Position numbers and translations under genes: made by a program
NCBI GenBank assembly: GCA_937980645.1
Contig: CALJPQ010000010.1
Location: 100,797 to 164,796 of the forward strand
Length of the DNA stretch: 64,000 bases
Direction of reading: 5' to 3'
Source: an uncultured Saprospiraceae bacterium
GTDB lineage: Bacteria; Bacteroidota; Bacteroidia; Chitinophagales; Saprospiraceae
Notes under the pieces: model-generated
Told to the model about the DNA's origin: nothing
The model's database searches: none
Seen by the model: only the letters and a program-made list of their open reading frames with translations
In this document: positions 54,471-64,000 of the stretch, piece by piece
Layout of the letters: every line of letters begins with the position of its first letter
Position numbering within the stretch: the stretch's first letter is position 1

Positions 54471-55592
54471 ATGCTATACCTATCCAGACTTTTTGCTTTA
54501 ATGTTCATTTTGAGCGAAGTTTCCCTTTTTACGCTCCAGGCCCAGAAGTACAGCAATGAGTTTCTGGCTATTGGCGTCGGCGCCCGCGCCCACGGCATGG
54601 CCGGCGCACAAACGGCCTTGGTGGGCGACATCACGGCCGCTTACTGGAACCCCGCTGGCCTAGCTGAAATCCGCGCTCCCTTCCAGGTGGCTGCCATGCA
54701 CGCTGAATGGTTCGTCGGCGTAGCACAATACGACTATATCGGCTTTGGCAAAGCCCTTAACCGCGACCAGCGCTCCTTCCTGGCGCTATCGGTCATTCGG
54801 CTGGGCATTGACAACATCCCCTACACCATCAACTTAGTCAATCCCGACGGCTCTGTTAACTACGACAACGTCTCTTCCTTCTCCGCCGCCGACTACGCCC
54901 TTATGGGCAGCTATGCGCGCCAACTCGGCAACCCGGCCCTTACCTTGGGCGGCACGGTCAAAGTCATCCGCCGCATCATCGGCTCCTTCGGCGGCTGCTG
55001 GGGCTTCGGCGCCGACCTCGGCCTGCAATACCGCAAAAACGGCTGGATGCTCGGCGTCATGGGCCGCGACCTGACCACCACCTTCAACGCCTGGTCGTTC
55101 ACCCTCACCGAACGCGAAAAACAGGTCTTCCAGCAAACCGGTAACGAACTGCCCACCGGTGGCACCGAAATCACCCGACCTCGATTCATCCTCGGCGCAG
55201 CACGCCAGCTGCGGTTGGGCGAAAAAACCACCCTCTTACCGGCATTCGACTTAGATATCACCACCGACGGCCGCCGAAACACCCTGCTACGCACCTCCGC
55301 CATCAGCGCCGACCCGCGCCTCGGCATCGAAGCCAACTACGACCAGACCGTCCAACTCCGCCTCGGCATAGGCAACTTCCAGTACATCCGCAAAGACTTT
55401 AACCCCAACGAAGAACGCCTCACCTTCCAGCCCAACTTCGGCATCGGACTGCGGCTGGGACGCCTCCAATTAGACTACGCCTTAACCGACATCGGCAACT
55501 TCTCCCAGGTGCTCTACTCCCACATTTTTTCGGTACGTGCAGACTTCAAAGAACGCGCCTCTACTCCTTCGCCCAATGAGCCAAATCTGTAA
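54471..55592 (+). CDS. PorV/PorQ-family type IX secretion outer-membrane protein
   Basis: The 373-residue product has a signal peptide (LSRLFALMFILSEVSLFTLQAQ) and the family start KYSNEFLAIGVGARAHGMAG, followed by QTALVGDITAAYWNPAGLAE. The rest is a FadL-like barrel (LTLGGTVKVIRRIIGSFGG, ADLGLQYRKNGWMLGVMGRD, FGIGLRLGRLQLDYALTDIG). PorV is the outer-membrane shuttle protein that takes T9SS substrates from the translocon to the attachment complex; this copy may be a second paralogue. The ATG at 54471 is chosen as the start of the signal peptide. It precedes rpsL by 266 bp with a weak hairpin (55642-55667), so the ribosomal genes are a separate unit. Confidence 0.88.
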   Translation: MLYLSRLFALMFILSEVSLFTLQAQKYSNEFLAIGVGARAHGMAGAQTALVGDITAAYWNPAGLAEIRAPFQVAAMHAEWFVGVAQYDYIGFGKALNRDQRSFLALSVIRLGIDNIPYTINLVNPDGSVNYDNVSSFSAADYALMGSYARQLGNPALTLGGTVKVIRRIIGSFGGCWGFGADLGLQYRKNGWMLGVMGRDLTTTFNAWSFTLTEREKQVFQQTGNELPTGGTEITRPRFILGAARQLRLGEKTTLLPAFDLDITTDGRRNTLLRTSAISADPRLGIEANYDQTVQLRLGIGNFQYIRKDFNPNEERLTFQPNFGIGLRLGRLQLDYALTDIGNFSQVLYSHIFSVRADFKERASTPSPNEPNL

Positions 55593-55641
55593 ACGAAGAC
55601 GAAAGACTCTTCCTTCGCGTTTCCTGAGCAAACGTGCTGAG

Positions 55642-55667
55642 GCGACACGTCCTGGTTGGTGTGTCGC
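55642..55667 (+). terminator. Weak hairpin after the PorV-like gene
   Basis: GCGACAC and GTGTCGC form a 7-bp stem with a 12-nt loop about 50 nt after the stop codon. No T tract follows, so it may not terminate efficiently. Confidence 0.3.
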
Positions 55668-55741
55668 TTCGTAAAGTTATAGAGCCCAAGAGCCTCCTAC
55701 CGCACCGACTAACGCATGATGCTCTGTTTTTTTTCTATGCA

Positions 55742-55774
55742 TTTGGAAAATTCTATTGGGTAACCGTACCTTTG
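55742..55774 (+). promoter_or_regulatory. Promoter of the rpsL-rpsG operon
   Basis: TTTG at 55742-55745 and TACCTTTG at 55767-55774 are 21 nt apart and match both consensus elements. The leader to the rpsL ATG at 55859 is about 80 nt. Confidence 0.7.
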
Positions 55775-55858
55775 CGTTCGTTTTCGGCGAAAGGGACGCC
55801 GGACGTTTCATTATCACCTGATTTAGAACAAGTTAAAAAGGAATCGCCTCGTTTTTTT

Positions 55859-56233
55859 ATGCCAACTATCAACCAGCTGGTACGCAAAGGCCGCGAGAAA
55901 GTGGAGTACAAAAGTAAATCGCGCGCCTTAGAGGGCAACCCTCAGCGCCGTGGCGTGTGCACGCGCGTTTACACCACAACGCCTAAAAAGCCTAATTCGG
56001 CACTGCGCAAAGTGGCCAAGGTGCGTTTGACTAACCAGATCGAAGTCATTGCCTACATTCCAGGCGAAGGCCACAACCTTCAGGAGCACTCTATCGTGCT
56101 GGTGCGCGGTGGTCGTGTGAAGGACTTGCCGGGTGTGCGCTACACCATCGTGCGCGGCGCTTTAGACACCGCTGGCGTCAACAACCGCAAGCAAAGCCGT
56201 AGCCGCTACGGTACCAAACGACCGAAGAAATAA
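55859..56233 (+). CDS. rpsL: 30S ribosomal protein S12
   Basis: The 124-residue protein has the S12 core: [20 protein letters not shown], the decoding-centre loop [32 protein letters not shown] and [16 protein letters not shown]. The Lys residues linked to streptomycin sensitivity (in TPKKPNS and in RVKDLPG) are both present, so no resistance change is seen. The start at 55859 is that of the family; the frame upstream to 55634 is non-coding leader. rpsG follows 49 nt downstream in the same operon. Confidence 0.98.
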   Translation: MPTINQLVRKGREKVEYKSKSRALEGNPQRRGVCTRVYTTTPKKPNSALRKVAKVRLTNQIEVIAYIPGEGHNLQEHSIVLVRGGRVKDLPGVRYTIVRGALDTAGVNNRKQSRSRYGTKRPKK

Positions 56234-56282
56234 ACCAGTTCATCGAGAACAAATATCATTTTCTTATACCAATTGATTTAGT

Positions 56283-56750
56283 ATGCGCAAACACAAACCG
56301 AAACCTCGAGTATTGGCTCCCGATCCGCGCTACAACGACGAGATGGTTACCCGTTTCGTCAATCACATGATGTGGGAGGGCAAGAAGAGCGTTGCGTTTC
56401 GAATCTTTTACGATGCCTTAGACCTCGTAAAAGCACGCACCAACGAGGACGAGTTGCAGGTGTGGAAAAAAGCGCTCAACAACGTCATGCCTCAAGTGGA
56501 GGTACGCAGCCGACGCATCGGCGGCGCCACCTTCCAGATTCCGACGGAGCTGCCCGCCAACCGCAAGGTGTCCATTGGCATTAAATGGCTTATCCGCTAC
56601 GCCCGTGCCCGCTCGGGCAAAGGCATGGCCGAAAAACTGGCGGCCGAAATCATTGCCGCCAGCAAAGGCGAAGGCAACGCCGTTAAGAAGCGCGAAGACA
56701 CGCACAAAATGGCCGAGTCCAACCGCGCTTTCGCTCACTTTAGAGTGTAA
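56283..56750 (+). CDS. rpsG: 30S ribosomal protein S7
   Basis: This 155-residue protein matches S7 in length and sequence: [60 protein letters not shown] and the C-terminal helix [21 protein letters not shown]7 binds the 16S rRNA 3' domain and starts assembly of the small-subunit head. A clear terminator follows 32 nt after the stop, so the operon appears to end here and fusA uses its own promoter. Confidence 0.98.
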   Translation: MRKHKPKPRVLAPDPRYNDEMVTRFVNHMMWEGKKSVAFRIFYDALDLVKARTNEDELQVWKKALNNVMPQVEVRSRRIGGATFQIPTELPANRKVSIGIKWLIRYARARSGKGMAEKLAAEIIAASKGEGNAVKKREDTHKMAESNRAFAHFRV

Positions 56751-56782
56751 GCAAGCGCTCCGTTCCACAGCCTGCCGTTGAA

Positions 56783-56825
56783 AAAAACCGGAGTGCCGTC
56801 TGCGCAATTTTACCTCCGGTTTTTT
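56783..56825 (+). terminator. Terminator between rpsG and fusA
   Basis: ACCGGAG pairs with CTCCGGT, extended by an A-rich left arm and T-rich right arm (AAAAAACCGGAG with CTCCGGTTTTTT), with a loop of about 20 nt and a final T run. In many bacteria rpsL, rpsG and fusA form one operon, so this terminator is notable. Confidence 0.7.
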
Positions 56826-56935
56826 CGACGGTTTTGCTGTTTTAATCCTCAAGCTGACGCACGCTTTTTGAAAGGCAATCCAAATTAACAAAAACTTAAT
56901 GGCCGCTTAATCCGAAATAATTTTCGATACGGCAC

Positions 56936-56963
56936 TTGAAACTTCATTGAAAGCAAATTTTTG
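56936..56963 (+). promoter_or_regulatory. Promoter of fusA
   Basis: TTG at 56936-56938 and AATTTTTG at 56956-56963 are 17 nt apart; the second differs from TAnnTTTG by one base. It lies about 85 nt before the fusA ATG and supports transcription separate from rpsL-rpsG. Confidence 0.45.
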
Positions 56964-57047
56964 CAAAATCATCCGTTTTAGCCCTCTGCCTGCCAGCAAG
57001 GGCCGCTATTCGGAAAAACTCATCACCTAACTACACGTACTTTTACC

Positions 57048-59183
<2,136 letters not shown>

Positions 59184-59214
59184 GCCGATCACTTCTCTTC
59201 TTGGTATCCATCAG

Positions 59215-59250
59215 GCCCACCACCTTCTTGAATTTTCAAGAAAGTGGGCT
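59215..59250 (+). terminator. Hairpin after fusA
   Basis: GCCCAC with GTGGGC and, inside, TTCTTGA with TCAAGAA form a long stem with a small bulge and a 4-nt loop. Only a weak T tract (TTGTTGCT) follows. It probably ends the fusA transcript. Confidence 0.55.
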
Positions 59251-59300
59251 TGTTGCTAATATTGACTAAAATCATCGCTCAAAAAACTCAGACCGTTCTT

Positions 59301-59308
59301 TACTTTTG
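59301..59308 (+). promoter_or_regulatory. Promoter -7 box of the haloperoxidase-like gene
   Basis: TACTTTTG is a perfect TAnnTTTG box, 67 nt before the ATG at 59376. The -33 element is not evident. Confidence 0.45.
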
Positions 59309-59375
59309 TGCCTGAGAAATTCGGTCTGGTTTTTGGCTTTAATCCATTCCATCAACCACTTAACAACAAATCCGT

Positions 59376-60821
59376 ATGTCTTACATGAAAAACATGAACA
59401 CGTTAAAGTTGTGGCTCCTGCTGCTGCTTGGGAGCGTCTTAGCGGTTGTATCCTGCCGCCGCAATGAGGTGGAACAGCCGCGAAAACTGGCCCGCGAATT
59501 CGACAGCGAAGTCTATCTGCGCTGGAATGATGTGTTCCTGGAGATTGACCGCTATGCTGTTGGATACCGCCCGGGTCCTGTTCCTCATGCTTTGGGCTAT
59601 ATGGGGTTCGCTGCCTATGAGGCTATTGTGCCTGCTATACCGGAGCTTAACAGCTTGGCACGTTTGTATCCGGAGCTACAAATGCCTAAGTTTGATGAAA
59701 GCCTTGAATACCATTGGCCAGCGGTGGTTAATGAAGTCTACGGTTTTCTGATGAAGCGCTTCTTCTTCCATATGGAGAATAGCCACTCGGATGAGTTTGC
59801 CAAGATTGAACGTACCCGCCGTATTCTATATTCTAAATTTGCTGAAGAGACAACGCCTGAAATTTTGGAGCGTTCGGTGCAGCGTGGTATCGAAGTGGCC
59901 CGCGCCTTTTACGAATGGGAACGCACCGACCCGGCGGCACACAATGCCTTTTTGAATCCGCAGCCCGACTACAATGCTCCCAAAGGCCCGGGCTTCTGGG
60001 AGCCGACCGTACCTGACTTCACGCGAGCGCTCTTCCCATTCTGGGGTCAGGTGCGCACGTTCGCTCTTCGCGAAGAGGAGCAGATATGCCCGCCGCCCAT
60101 CCCCTACAGCGAGCACCCACTCTCTCTGTTCTTTAACCAGGGTATGGAGGTCTATCTGACGGTGAAAAACATCGAAGAAAATGGTCCGGGTGCCTATGAG
60201 CAACGCTGGCTGGGCGAATTCTGGAGCGACGACATCCTCGGCCTTACGTTCTCGCCGCCAGCGCGTCCGATTGCTATAGCCAACCAGGTAGCCGCTGCCG
60301 AAAAATTGAATCTGGCCGAAGCAGCCGAATTATACGCCAAGATGGGTATGGCCCTTAACGATGCTAGTGTAGCGCTCTGGAACTCTAAATATGTCTATTC
60401 GTTGGAACGCCCGGTGTCGTATATCCGCCGCGTCATTTCCCAGCACTACCCGGATGCTGCCAACTGGCTGACTATTCTGAACAACCCAGTGGATGGCTTT
60501 GAAGGGGTTACGCCGGCCTTCCCTGCATATCCGTCTGGGCACGCAGGCTTCGGCAGTGCAGGTGCTAAAATTCTCTCCTCGCTGTACGAATACAACGATC
60601 GCCGTCCGGGCACATATAGTTTCACCGACCGCTGCCACATTTATCGGACCGAATTCAACGGTACGCCGCGCACGCTGGCCTCTTTCTATGATTTCGCCTT
60701 TGAAAACGCCTACTCGCGTGTGCCGCTAGGCGTGCACTTCCGCATGGACTGCGACGCCGGGATTCGAATGGGCGAATTGGCTGCTCAGCGCATCTTAGAA
60801 CTGCCCTGGAAGCGACGCTAA
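59376..60821 (+). CDS. Vanadium-dependent haloperoxidase-like (PAP2 superfamily) lipoprotein
   Basis: The 481-residue protein has a lipoprotein signal peptide (LKLWLLLLLGSVLAVVSC, lipobox Cys near residue 27) and is probably anchored in the outer membrane. The C-terminal half has the vanadate/phosphate-binding motifs of the PAP2/haloperoxidase fold: SLERPVSYIRR, PAFPAYPSGHAGFGSAGA (near residue 385) and SRVPLGVHFRMDCDAGIRMG (near residue 448). True haloperoxidases oxidise halides with H2O2; others of this fold are phosphatases, and the sequence cannot settle which applies. Several starts (59376, 59385, 59394) are possible before the signal peptide. It has its own promoter and terminator. Confidence 0.88.
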   Translation: MSYMKNMNTLKLWLLLLLGSVLAVVSCRRNEVEQPRKLAREFDSEVYLRWNDVFLEIDRYAVGYRPGPVPHALGYMGFAAYEAIVPAIPELNSLARLYPELQMPKFDESLEYHWPAVVNEVYGFLMKRFFFHMENSHSDEFAKIERTRRILYSKFAEETTPEILERSVQRGIEVARAFYEWERTDPAAHNAFLNPQPDYNAPKGPGFWEPTVPDFTRALFPFWGQVRTFALREEEQICPPPIPYSEHPLSLFFNQGMEVYLTVKNIEENGPGAYEQRWLGEFWSDDILGLTFSPPARPIAIANQVAAAEKLNLAEAAELYAKMGMALNDASVALWNSKYVYSLERPVSYIRRVISQHYPDAANWLTILNNPVDGFEGVTPAFPAYPSGHAGFGSAGAKILSSLYEYNDRRPGTYSFTDRCHIYRTEFNGTPRTLASFYDFAFENAYSRVPLGVHFRMDCDAGIRMGELAAQRILELPWKRR

Positions 60822-60848
60822 ACAGCGCGCGCCCAAGATTTTATTTGC

Positions 60849-60886
60849 AAAAACCCTCGCGGTCAGTCCGACCACGAGGGTTTTTT
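60849..60886 (+). terminator. Intrinsic terminator after the haloperoxidase-like gene
   Basis: AAAACCCTCG and CGAGGGTTTT pair around a 15-nt loop, ending in a run of T residues on the plus strand and A residues on the other side. It may also serve the opposing lpxB operon, whose stop lies about 100 bp away. Confidence 0.8.
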
Positions 60887-60983
60887 GTCGCCATGCTTGA
60901 GACAGGGTTACCCCAAGCAAGGCTTCCATTACTGAATGGCCTTTTCTAGAAAAAGCCTCTCCGCCCCCCAGTGCCCTCCGTGA

Positions 60984-62066
60984 TCAGAGAAACTCCAAAA
61001 TGCGCCGTGCTGCACGCTCCGAAGCGCCCGGGCCACCCAGACGCCTGCGCAGCTCGCGGTAGCCCTCTCGTATTACCTCTGCCTGGGCGGGTTGCAAAAT
61101 ATCGTCAAGTGCCTGACGCAGCGAGGGTGTGTTCATATGGTGCTGGATCAGCTCGCGTACTAACGGCCGCTCCAACACCAGGTTGACTAAGGAGATATAT
61201 GGCACGCGCACAACACGCCGGGCAATGGCGTAAGAAATCGAACTACCCGCATAACAGACCACCTGGGGCACCCCCAAGAGCGCCGTCTCCAGCGTGGAAG
61301 TGCCCGATTTGACCAAAGCGGCCTGAGCGCGTTGGAGCACGCCGTAGGTGTCGCCTACCACCAGCTCTACTTGCGGATAGCCGGCAAGATACGCCCGATA
61401 CAGGGCCTCTGGCAGTGAAGGAGCCGCCGCTACTACAAACTGATAACTGGAAAAAAACGGCGTTACCGAAAGCATAACGGGCAAGATGCGCCGCACTTCC
61501 TGCTGACGGCTTCCGGGCAGCAAGGCAATGACGCCGCTGTGGCACGGCTGTGCTACCTGCGGTATAACATCCAGAAGGGGATGGCCCACCCACGTGGCCT
61601 GTACACCGTATTGCCGATAGAAATCGGTCTCAAACGGCAAGATGACCAGCATCTGATCCACATCGCGCCGGATGGCGCGCACGCGCGAAGCATGCCAGGC
61701 CCACAACTGGGGCGAAATGTAGTACACGACCCGAAACCCGCGCTTTTTGGCCCAGCGGGCAATACGCAGATTAAAGCCCGGATAGTCAATCAATACCACT
61801 GCATCGGGCTGAAAGGCCTCGATGTCGCGCTGGCAAAAGTGCAGATTACGCCAGATGGTACGGAGGTTTTTGGCTACTTCCCAAAAACCCATAAACGCCA
61901 GGTCGCGGTAGTGCTTCACTACTGTTGCCCCGGCATCCGCCATGCGGTCGCCGCCCCAGGCCCGGCAGACAATATCAGGTCGCAGGGCGCGCAGCGCCTT
62001 GATGAGGTTGGAGCCATGCAAATCGCCCGAGGCTTCGCCGGCAATCAAGTACAGTCTGGTGGTCAC
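60984..62066 (-). CDS. lpxB: Lipid-A-disaccharide synthase
   Basis: LpxB joins UDP-diacylglucosamine and lipid X to make the lipid A disaccharide at the inner membrane. The 360-residue protein shows YLIAGEASGDLHGSNLIKAL, AWGGDRMADAGA, VLIDYPGFNLRIA, QLWAWHASRVRAIRRDVDQM, WVGHPLLD, LLPGSRQQEV and KSGTSTLETALLGVPQVVCY. I chose the GTG at 62066, two bases after the stop of the glycosyltransferase, because residues before it (from 62114) would lie within that gene. It is the last gene of a three-gene leftward run with a mannosyltransferase-like enzyme and the HD-PycTM protein. Confidence 0.95.
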   Translation of the reverse strand: MTTRLYLIAGEASGDLHGSNLIKALRALRPDIVCRAWGGDRMADAGATVVKHYRDLAFMGFWEVAKNLRTIWRNLHFCQRDIEAFQPDAVVLIDYPGFNLRIARWAKKRGFRVVYYISPQLWAWHASRVRAIRRDVDQMLVILPFETDFYRQYGVQATWVGHPLLDVIPQVAQPCHSGVIALLPGSRQQEVRRILPVMLSVTPFFSSYQFVVAAAPSLPEALYRAYLAGYPQVELVVGDTYGVLQRAQAALVKSGTSTLETALLGVPQVVCYAGSSISYAIARRVVRVPYISLVNLVLERPLVRELIQHHMNTPSLRQALDDILQPAQAEVIREGYRELRRRLGGPGASERAARRILEFL

Positions 62067-62068
62067 TG

Positions 62069-62824
62069 CTAATTCTGTTTTGCGCGCCCGTAGCGCTCGA
62101 AGCGCATTTGCCACACGCCCAGCATGGCTTCGCGCACGATGCGCAACGACATTTTGGACTGTCCTTTTTCGCGGTCTTTAAAGATGATGGGCACCTCGCG
62201 CAAGCGGAAGCCCAGCGAATAAGCCGCATATTTCATGGCTATCTGGAAAGCGTAGCCGACGAAGCGAATTTTATCTAAGTCAATGGCTTCCAGCACCTGC
62301 CGGCGGTAGCAGATAAAGCCAGCCGTAGGGTCAGCCACAGGCATCCATAGAATGAGGCGTGTGTACAGCGAGGCTCCTCTCGAGAGCAAAATGCGGTCGA
62401 GCGGCCAGTCTTTCAGCCCTCCCTGGCGCACATAACGAGAGCCAATGGCTACATCGGCTTCACTCCGGCAAACTTCAAGCAAACGCGGCAAGTCGTTTGG
62501 GTTGTGCGAAAAATCGGCATCCATTTCAAAGAAGTAATCGTAGCCGCGTGCGAGGCCCCATCGGAAGCCGGCGATGTAGGCGGTGCCTAAGCCCAGCTTG
62601 CCTGAGCGGCTGAGCAAATGCACTTGCTGCGGGAGTTCCTTTTGCAGGGCTTGCACCACTTGTGCTGTTCCATCCGGTGAGCCGTCGTCCACGACGAGCA
62701 CGTGGAAGTCATCCGGCTGCTGGAGTACTGCACGGATGATAGCCTCAATATTTTCGCGTTCGTTGTACGTAGGGATAATGACCAGACTGGGCATGTGTTC
62801 AGGGAGGCGCTTTTTTGGATACAC
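62069..62824 (-). CDS. Polyprenol monophosphomannose synthase-like glycosyltransferase (GT2)
   Basis: The 251-residue enzyme resembles dolichol/polyprenol-phosphate mannosyltransferases: PSLVIIPTYNERENIEAIIR, VLVVDDGSPDGTAQVV, KLGLGTAYIAGFRWGL, EMDADFSHNPNDLP (metal site), AIGSRYVRQGG and PIIFKDREKGQSKMS. It lacks the C-terminal membrane helices of some members. The product would be a lipid-linked sugar donor used for glycosylation of surface proteins or polymers. The start is 62824 or, closer to the family, 62794. It begins 12 nt after the HD-PycTM stop and ends 2 nt before lpxB. Confidence 0.92.
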   Translation of the reverse strand: MYPKKRLPEHMPSLVIIPTYNERENIEAIIRAVLQQPDDFHVLVVDDGSPDGTAQVVQALQKELPQQVHLLSRSGKLGLGTAYIAGFRWGLARGYDYFFEMDADFSHNPNDLPRLLEVCRSEADVAIGSRYVRQGGLKDWPLDRILLSRGASLYTRLILWMPVADPTAGFICYRRQVLEAIDLDKIRFVGYAFQIAMKYAAYSLGFRLREVPIIFKDREKGQSKMSLRIVREAMLGVWQMRFERYGRAKQN

Positions 62825-62836
62825 GTCATGCCCAGC

Positions 62837-64000
62837 TCATAGGGCAAAAGCAATAGCAAAAGCCAGCAGGGAAATGATGAGACCGTACATGAAAATGTTG
62901 TAGCAGATGCTCAGATAGTGATACTTTTTAGCCAGTACAATGCCCAGAAAATAGAGGTCGCGGCTCATGGAGCTGTACAGGAAGTCCGGGTCTCGGAGCA
63001 TTTCGTTGATGCCCCACTGGAAGTCTTCTAGAGGCATGCTATGGAAGTTACCGAAGAAGAGCAAATTGGCCTTGCGCTGGCGGATGTCCTCGCGGGTAAA
63101 CTTGCCTTCGGTTACTTTGGGTCGTGTGCTCAGGGTGGCAAAGATCATAGAGCCTAAGCATGTGGCCAACAGCAGTCCGCTGGGTATAGCAAGTTTAAGG
63201 TTGACGTGGCCGCTACTGTCCATGAGTTTGGGCACCAAATTGGACACCAGGATGGAGATAACGATGGCGTTGACAGAGAGCATCAAGTTGGCTTTGCTGT
63301 CGGCCATGGCGCTCAGGTTGGTGTGCGTGCGGTAAGTGGTGCGGTACATGGTCTCCACGCCACGGCCGAAACGAGCCATTTTAAGTTCAGCCTCACTTTC
63401 CTGCAGCACCTTTTTGAGGTCATTGGGGCCGTCGGTATCTTCTAAGAGTGCAATTTCATCCATTGTGAGCGGGCGCTCGGGGTTGAGGCGGCGCTTTTGT
63501 TTGATGAGTTGCTGGATGTGTTTGGCTTTCCGTTTGTTGAACAGCGCGCGGGCGGCTTCGGTGTGGTATTCGTGAGTGAGCATAAAGTTCAATTCAAATT
63601 CTACCCACGCCTTGTCGTCGGTAAATTCCTGGCGCGTTAGGGCGAATTCCTGGCGCAGTTTGCTGTTGCGTTCCCAGTAAGATTTCATGCCCAGATGGCT
63701 CAGGTCGGCGTCGCAGATGATTTGTTCCAGCAGGTCTTTGGGTTGCTGAGGTATTTTGGTGGCCAGAATGCAGCGCAGGATGACTTGTAGGTCTTCGTTC
63801 GGTATTTTTTCTTTCAGGAAGGCCTCCGCAATGGTACAGCTGCGTTCTTCGTGGCCTTCAGGGCCTTGTGCGTACCCGGTGTCATGGAACCACGTGGCCA
63901 ATACGAGCAGATCGGTCTGATGCGCCTCCAACTGGCAGGCTTCCGCCAGCATCTTGACGGCCGCCACGGTCTGCACCGTGTGTTCCAGGTCGTGGAACAC
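62837..64000 (-). CDS. HD-domain phosphohydrolase fused to a Pycsar-effector-like (PycTM) membrane domain, 5' end outside window
   Basis: The frame is open at the right edge, so the N-terminus is missing; 387 residues are seen. Residues 2-120 are an HD domain: FHDLEHTVQTVAAV, LVLATWFHDTGYAQGPEGHEE with the HD metal pair, and ICDADLSHLGM. A charged helical linker follows (residues 150-215). From about residue 225 (TYRTHTNLSAMADSKANLM) the sequence matches the Pycsar effector domain (PycTM/DUF5706), with helices LSVNAIVISILVSNLV and AIPSGLLLATCLGSMIFATL, then a soluble loop, and a last helix LIISLLAFAIAFAL. PycTM proteins damage the membrane on sensing cyclic pyrimidines in phage defence. No cyclase is visible, and the tandem lipid genes downstream raise other options. 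Confidence 0.88.
   Translation of the reverse strand: MFHDLEHTVQTVAAVKMLAEACQLEAHQTDLLVLATWFHDTGYAQGPEGHEERSCTIAEAFLKEKIPNEDLQVILRCILATKIPQQPKDLLEQIICDADLSHLGMKSYWERNSKLRQEFALTRQEFTDDKAWVEFELNFMLTHEYHTEAARALFNKRKAKHIQQLIKQKRRLNPERPLTMDEIALLEDTDGPNDLKKVLQESEAELKMARFGRGVETMYRTTYRTHTNLSAMADSKANLMLSVNAIVISILVSNLVPKLMDSSGHVNLKLAIPSGLLLATCLGSMIFATLSTRPKVTEGKFTREDIRQRKANLLFFGNFHSMPLEDFQWGINEMLRDPDFLYSSMSRDLYFLGIVLAKKYHYLSICYNIFMYGLIISLLAFAIAFAL

Overview
The window comes from the chromosome of a Gram-negative member of the Bacteroidota, most like the Saprospiraceae/Saprospiria group. The evidence is: type IX secretion (T9SS) parts and several proteins with T9SS C-terminal sorting domains; SprB, PKD and choice-of-anchor repeats in very large surface proteins; lipid A genes; Bacteroidota-type promoters (TTTG/TTG, about 19 nt, TAnnTTTG) in front of many genes; and almost no Shine-Dalgarno sequences. 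GC content is mid-50s percent by eye. I saw no tRNA, rRNA, CRISPR array, insertion sequence or prophage.

Layout. 1-4954 (-): the N-terminal 1651 residues of a giant adhesin (choice-of-anchor L, Calx-beta, SprB and about ten Ig-like repeats) that runs off the left edge. 4955-5548: gene-free, with an orphan leftward terminator. 5549-7868 (+): CorA-type ion channel, a small coupled gene and an outer-membrane protein. 7877-15135 (-): surface polysaccharide cluster (rfbF, glycosyltransferase, Wzx-like flippase, Wzc-like tyrosine kinase, wbpB, wbpD). 15303-18583 (-): T9SS adhesin broken by one frameshift. 18758-21782 (-): wecB-like epimerase, histidine kinase, response regulator. 22011-24429 (+): patatin and glgC. 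24497-28292: NlpE/META lipoprotein, a small gene with an in-frame TGA, dnaJ, grpE and a TlpA-like thioredoxin. 28320-33455 (+): flavin reductase, a decayed stretch, a conserved hypothetical, then a SprF-like/PorE-like T9SS pair. 33633-37226 (-): SWIM-SNF2 helicase. 37451-38593 (+): PagL-like lipid A deacylase. 38674-44451 (-): metalloprotease with 18 PKD domains. 44776-46495 (+): outer-membrane protein and recF. 46504-50652 (-): subtilisin-like T9SS protease. 50791-52871 (+): TerC, a 50-residue basic protein and an outer-membrane protein. 52941-54335 (-): choice-of-anchor B protein. 54471-59183 (+): PorV-like protein, rpsL, rpsG, fusA. 59376-60821 (+): vanadium-haloperoxidase-like lipoprotein. 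60984-64000 (-): lpxB, a polyprenol-phosphate mannose synthase-like enzyme, and an HD-Pycsar-effector-like membrane protein cut by the right edge.

How it fits together. Most of the window concerns the cell envelope. The SprF-, PorE- and PorV-like proteins belong to the T9SS that should export the large repeat proteins seen here. The polysaccharide cluster can make a Wzx/Wzc-type polymer; WbpB and WbpD point to UDP-diacetamido-uronic acid sugars and RfbF to CDP-glucose-derived sugars, but the partner enzymes for both routes are outside the window. LpxB and the PagL-like enzyme make and trim lipid A. Housekeeping genes (dnaJ/grpE, recF, rpsL/rpsG/fusA, glgC) are scattered between.

The points most worth checking are the HD-PycTM fusion in tandem with lipid A genes, two broken secreted-protein genes (one frameshift, one in-frame TGA), a possible decayed chitin-binding domain, two orphan terminators that may mark small RNAs, and a self-contained transcription unit for a 50-residue basic protein.
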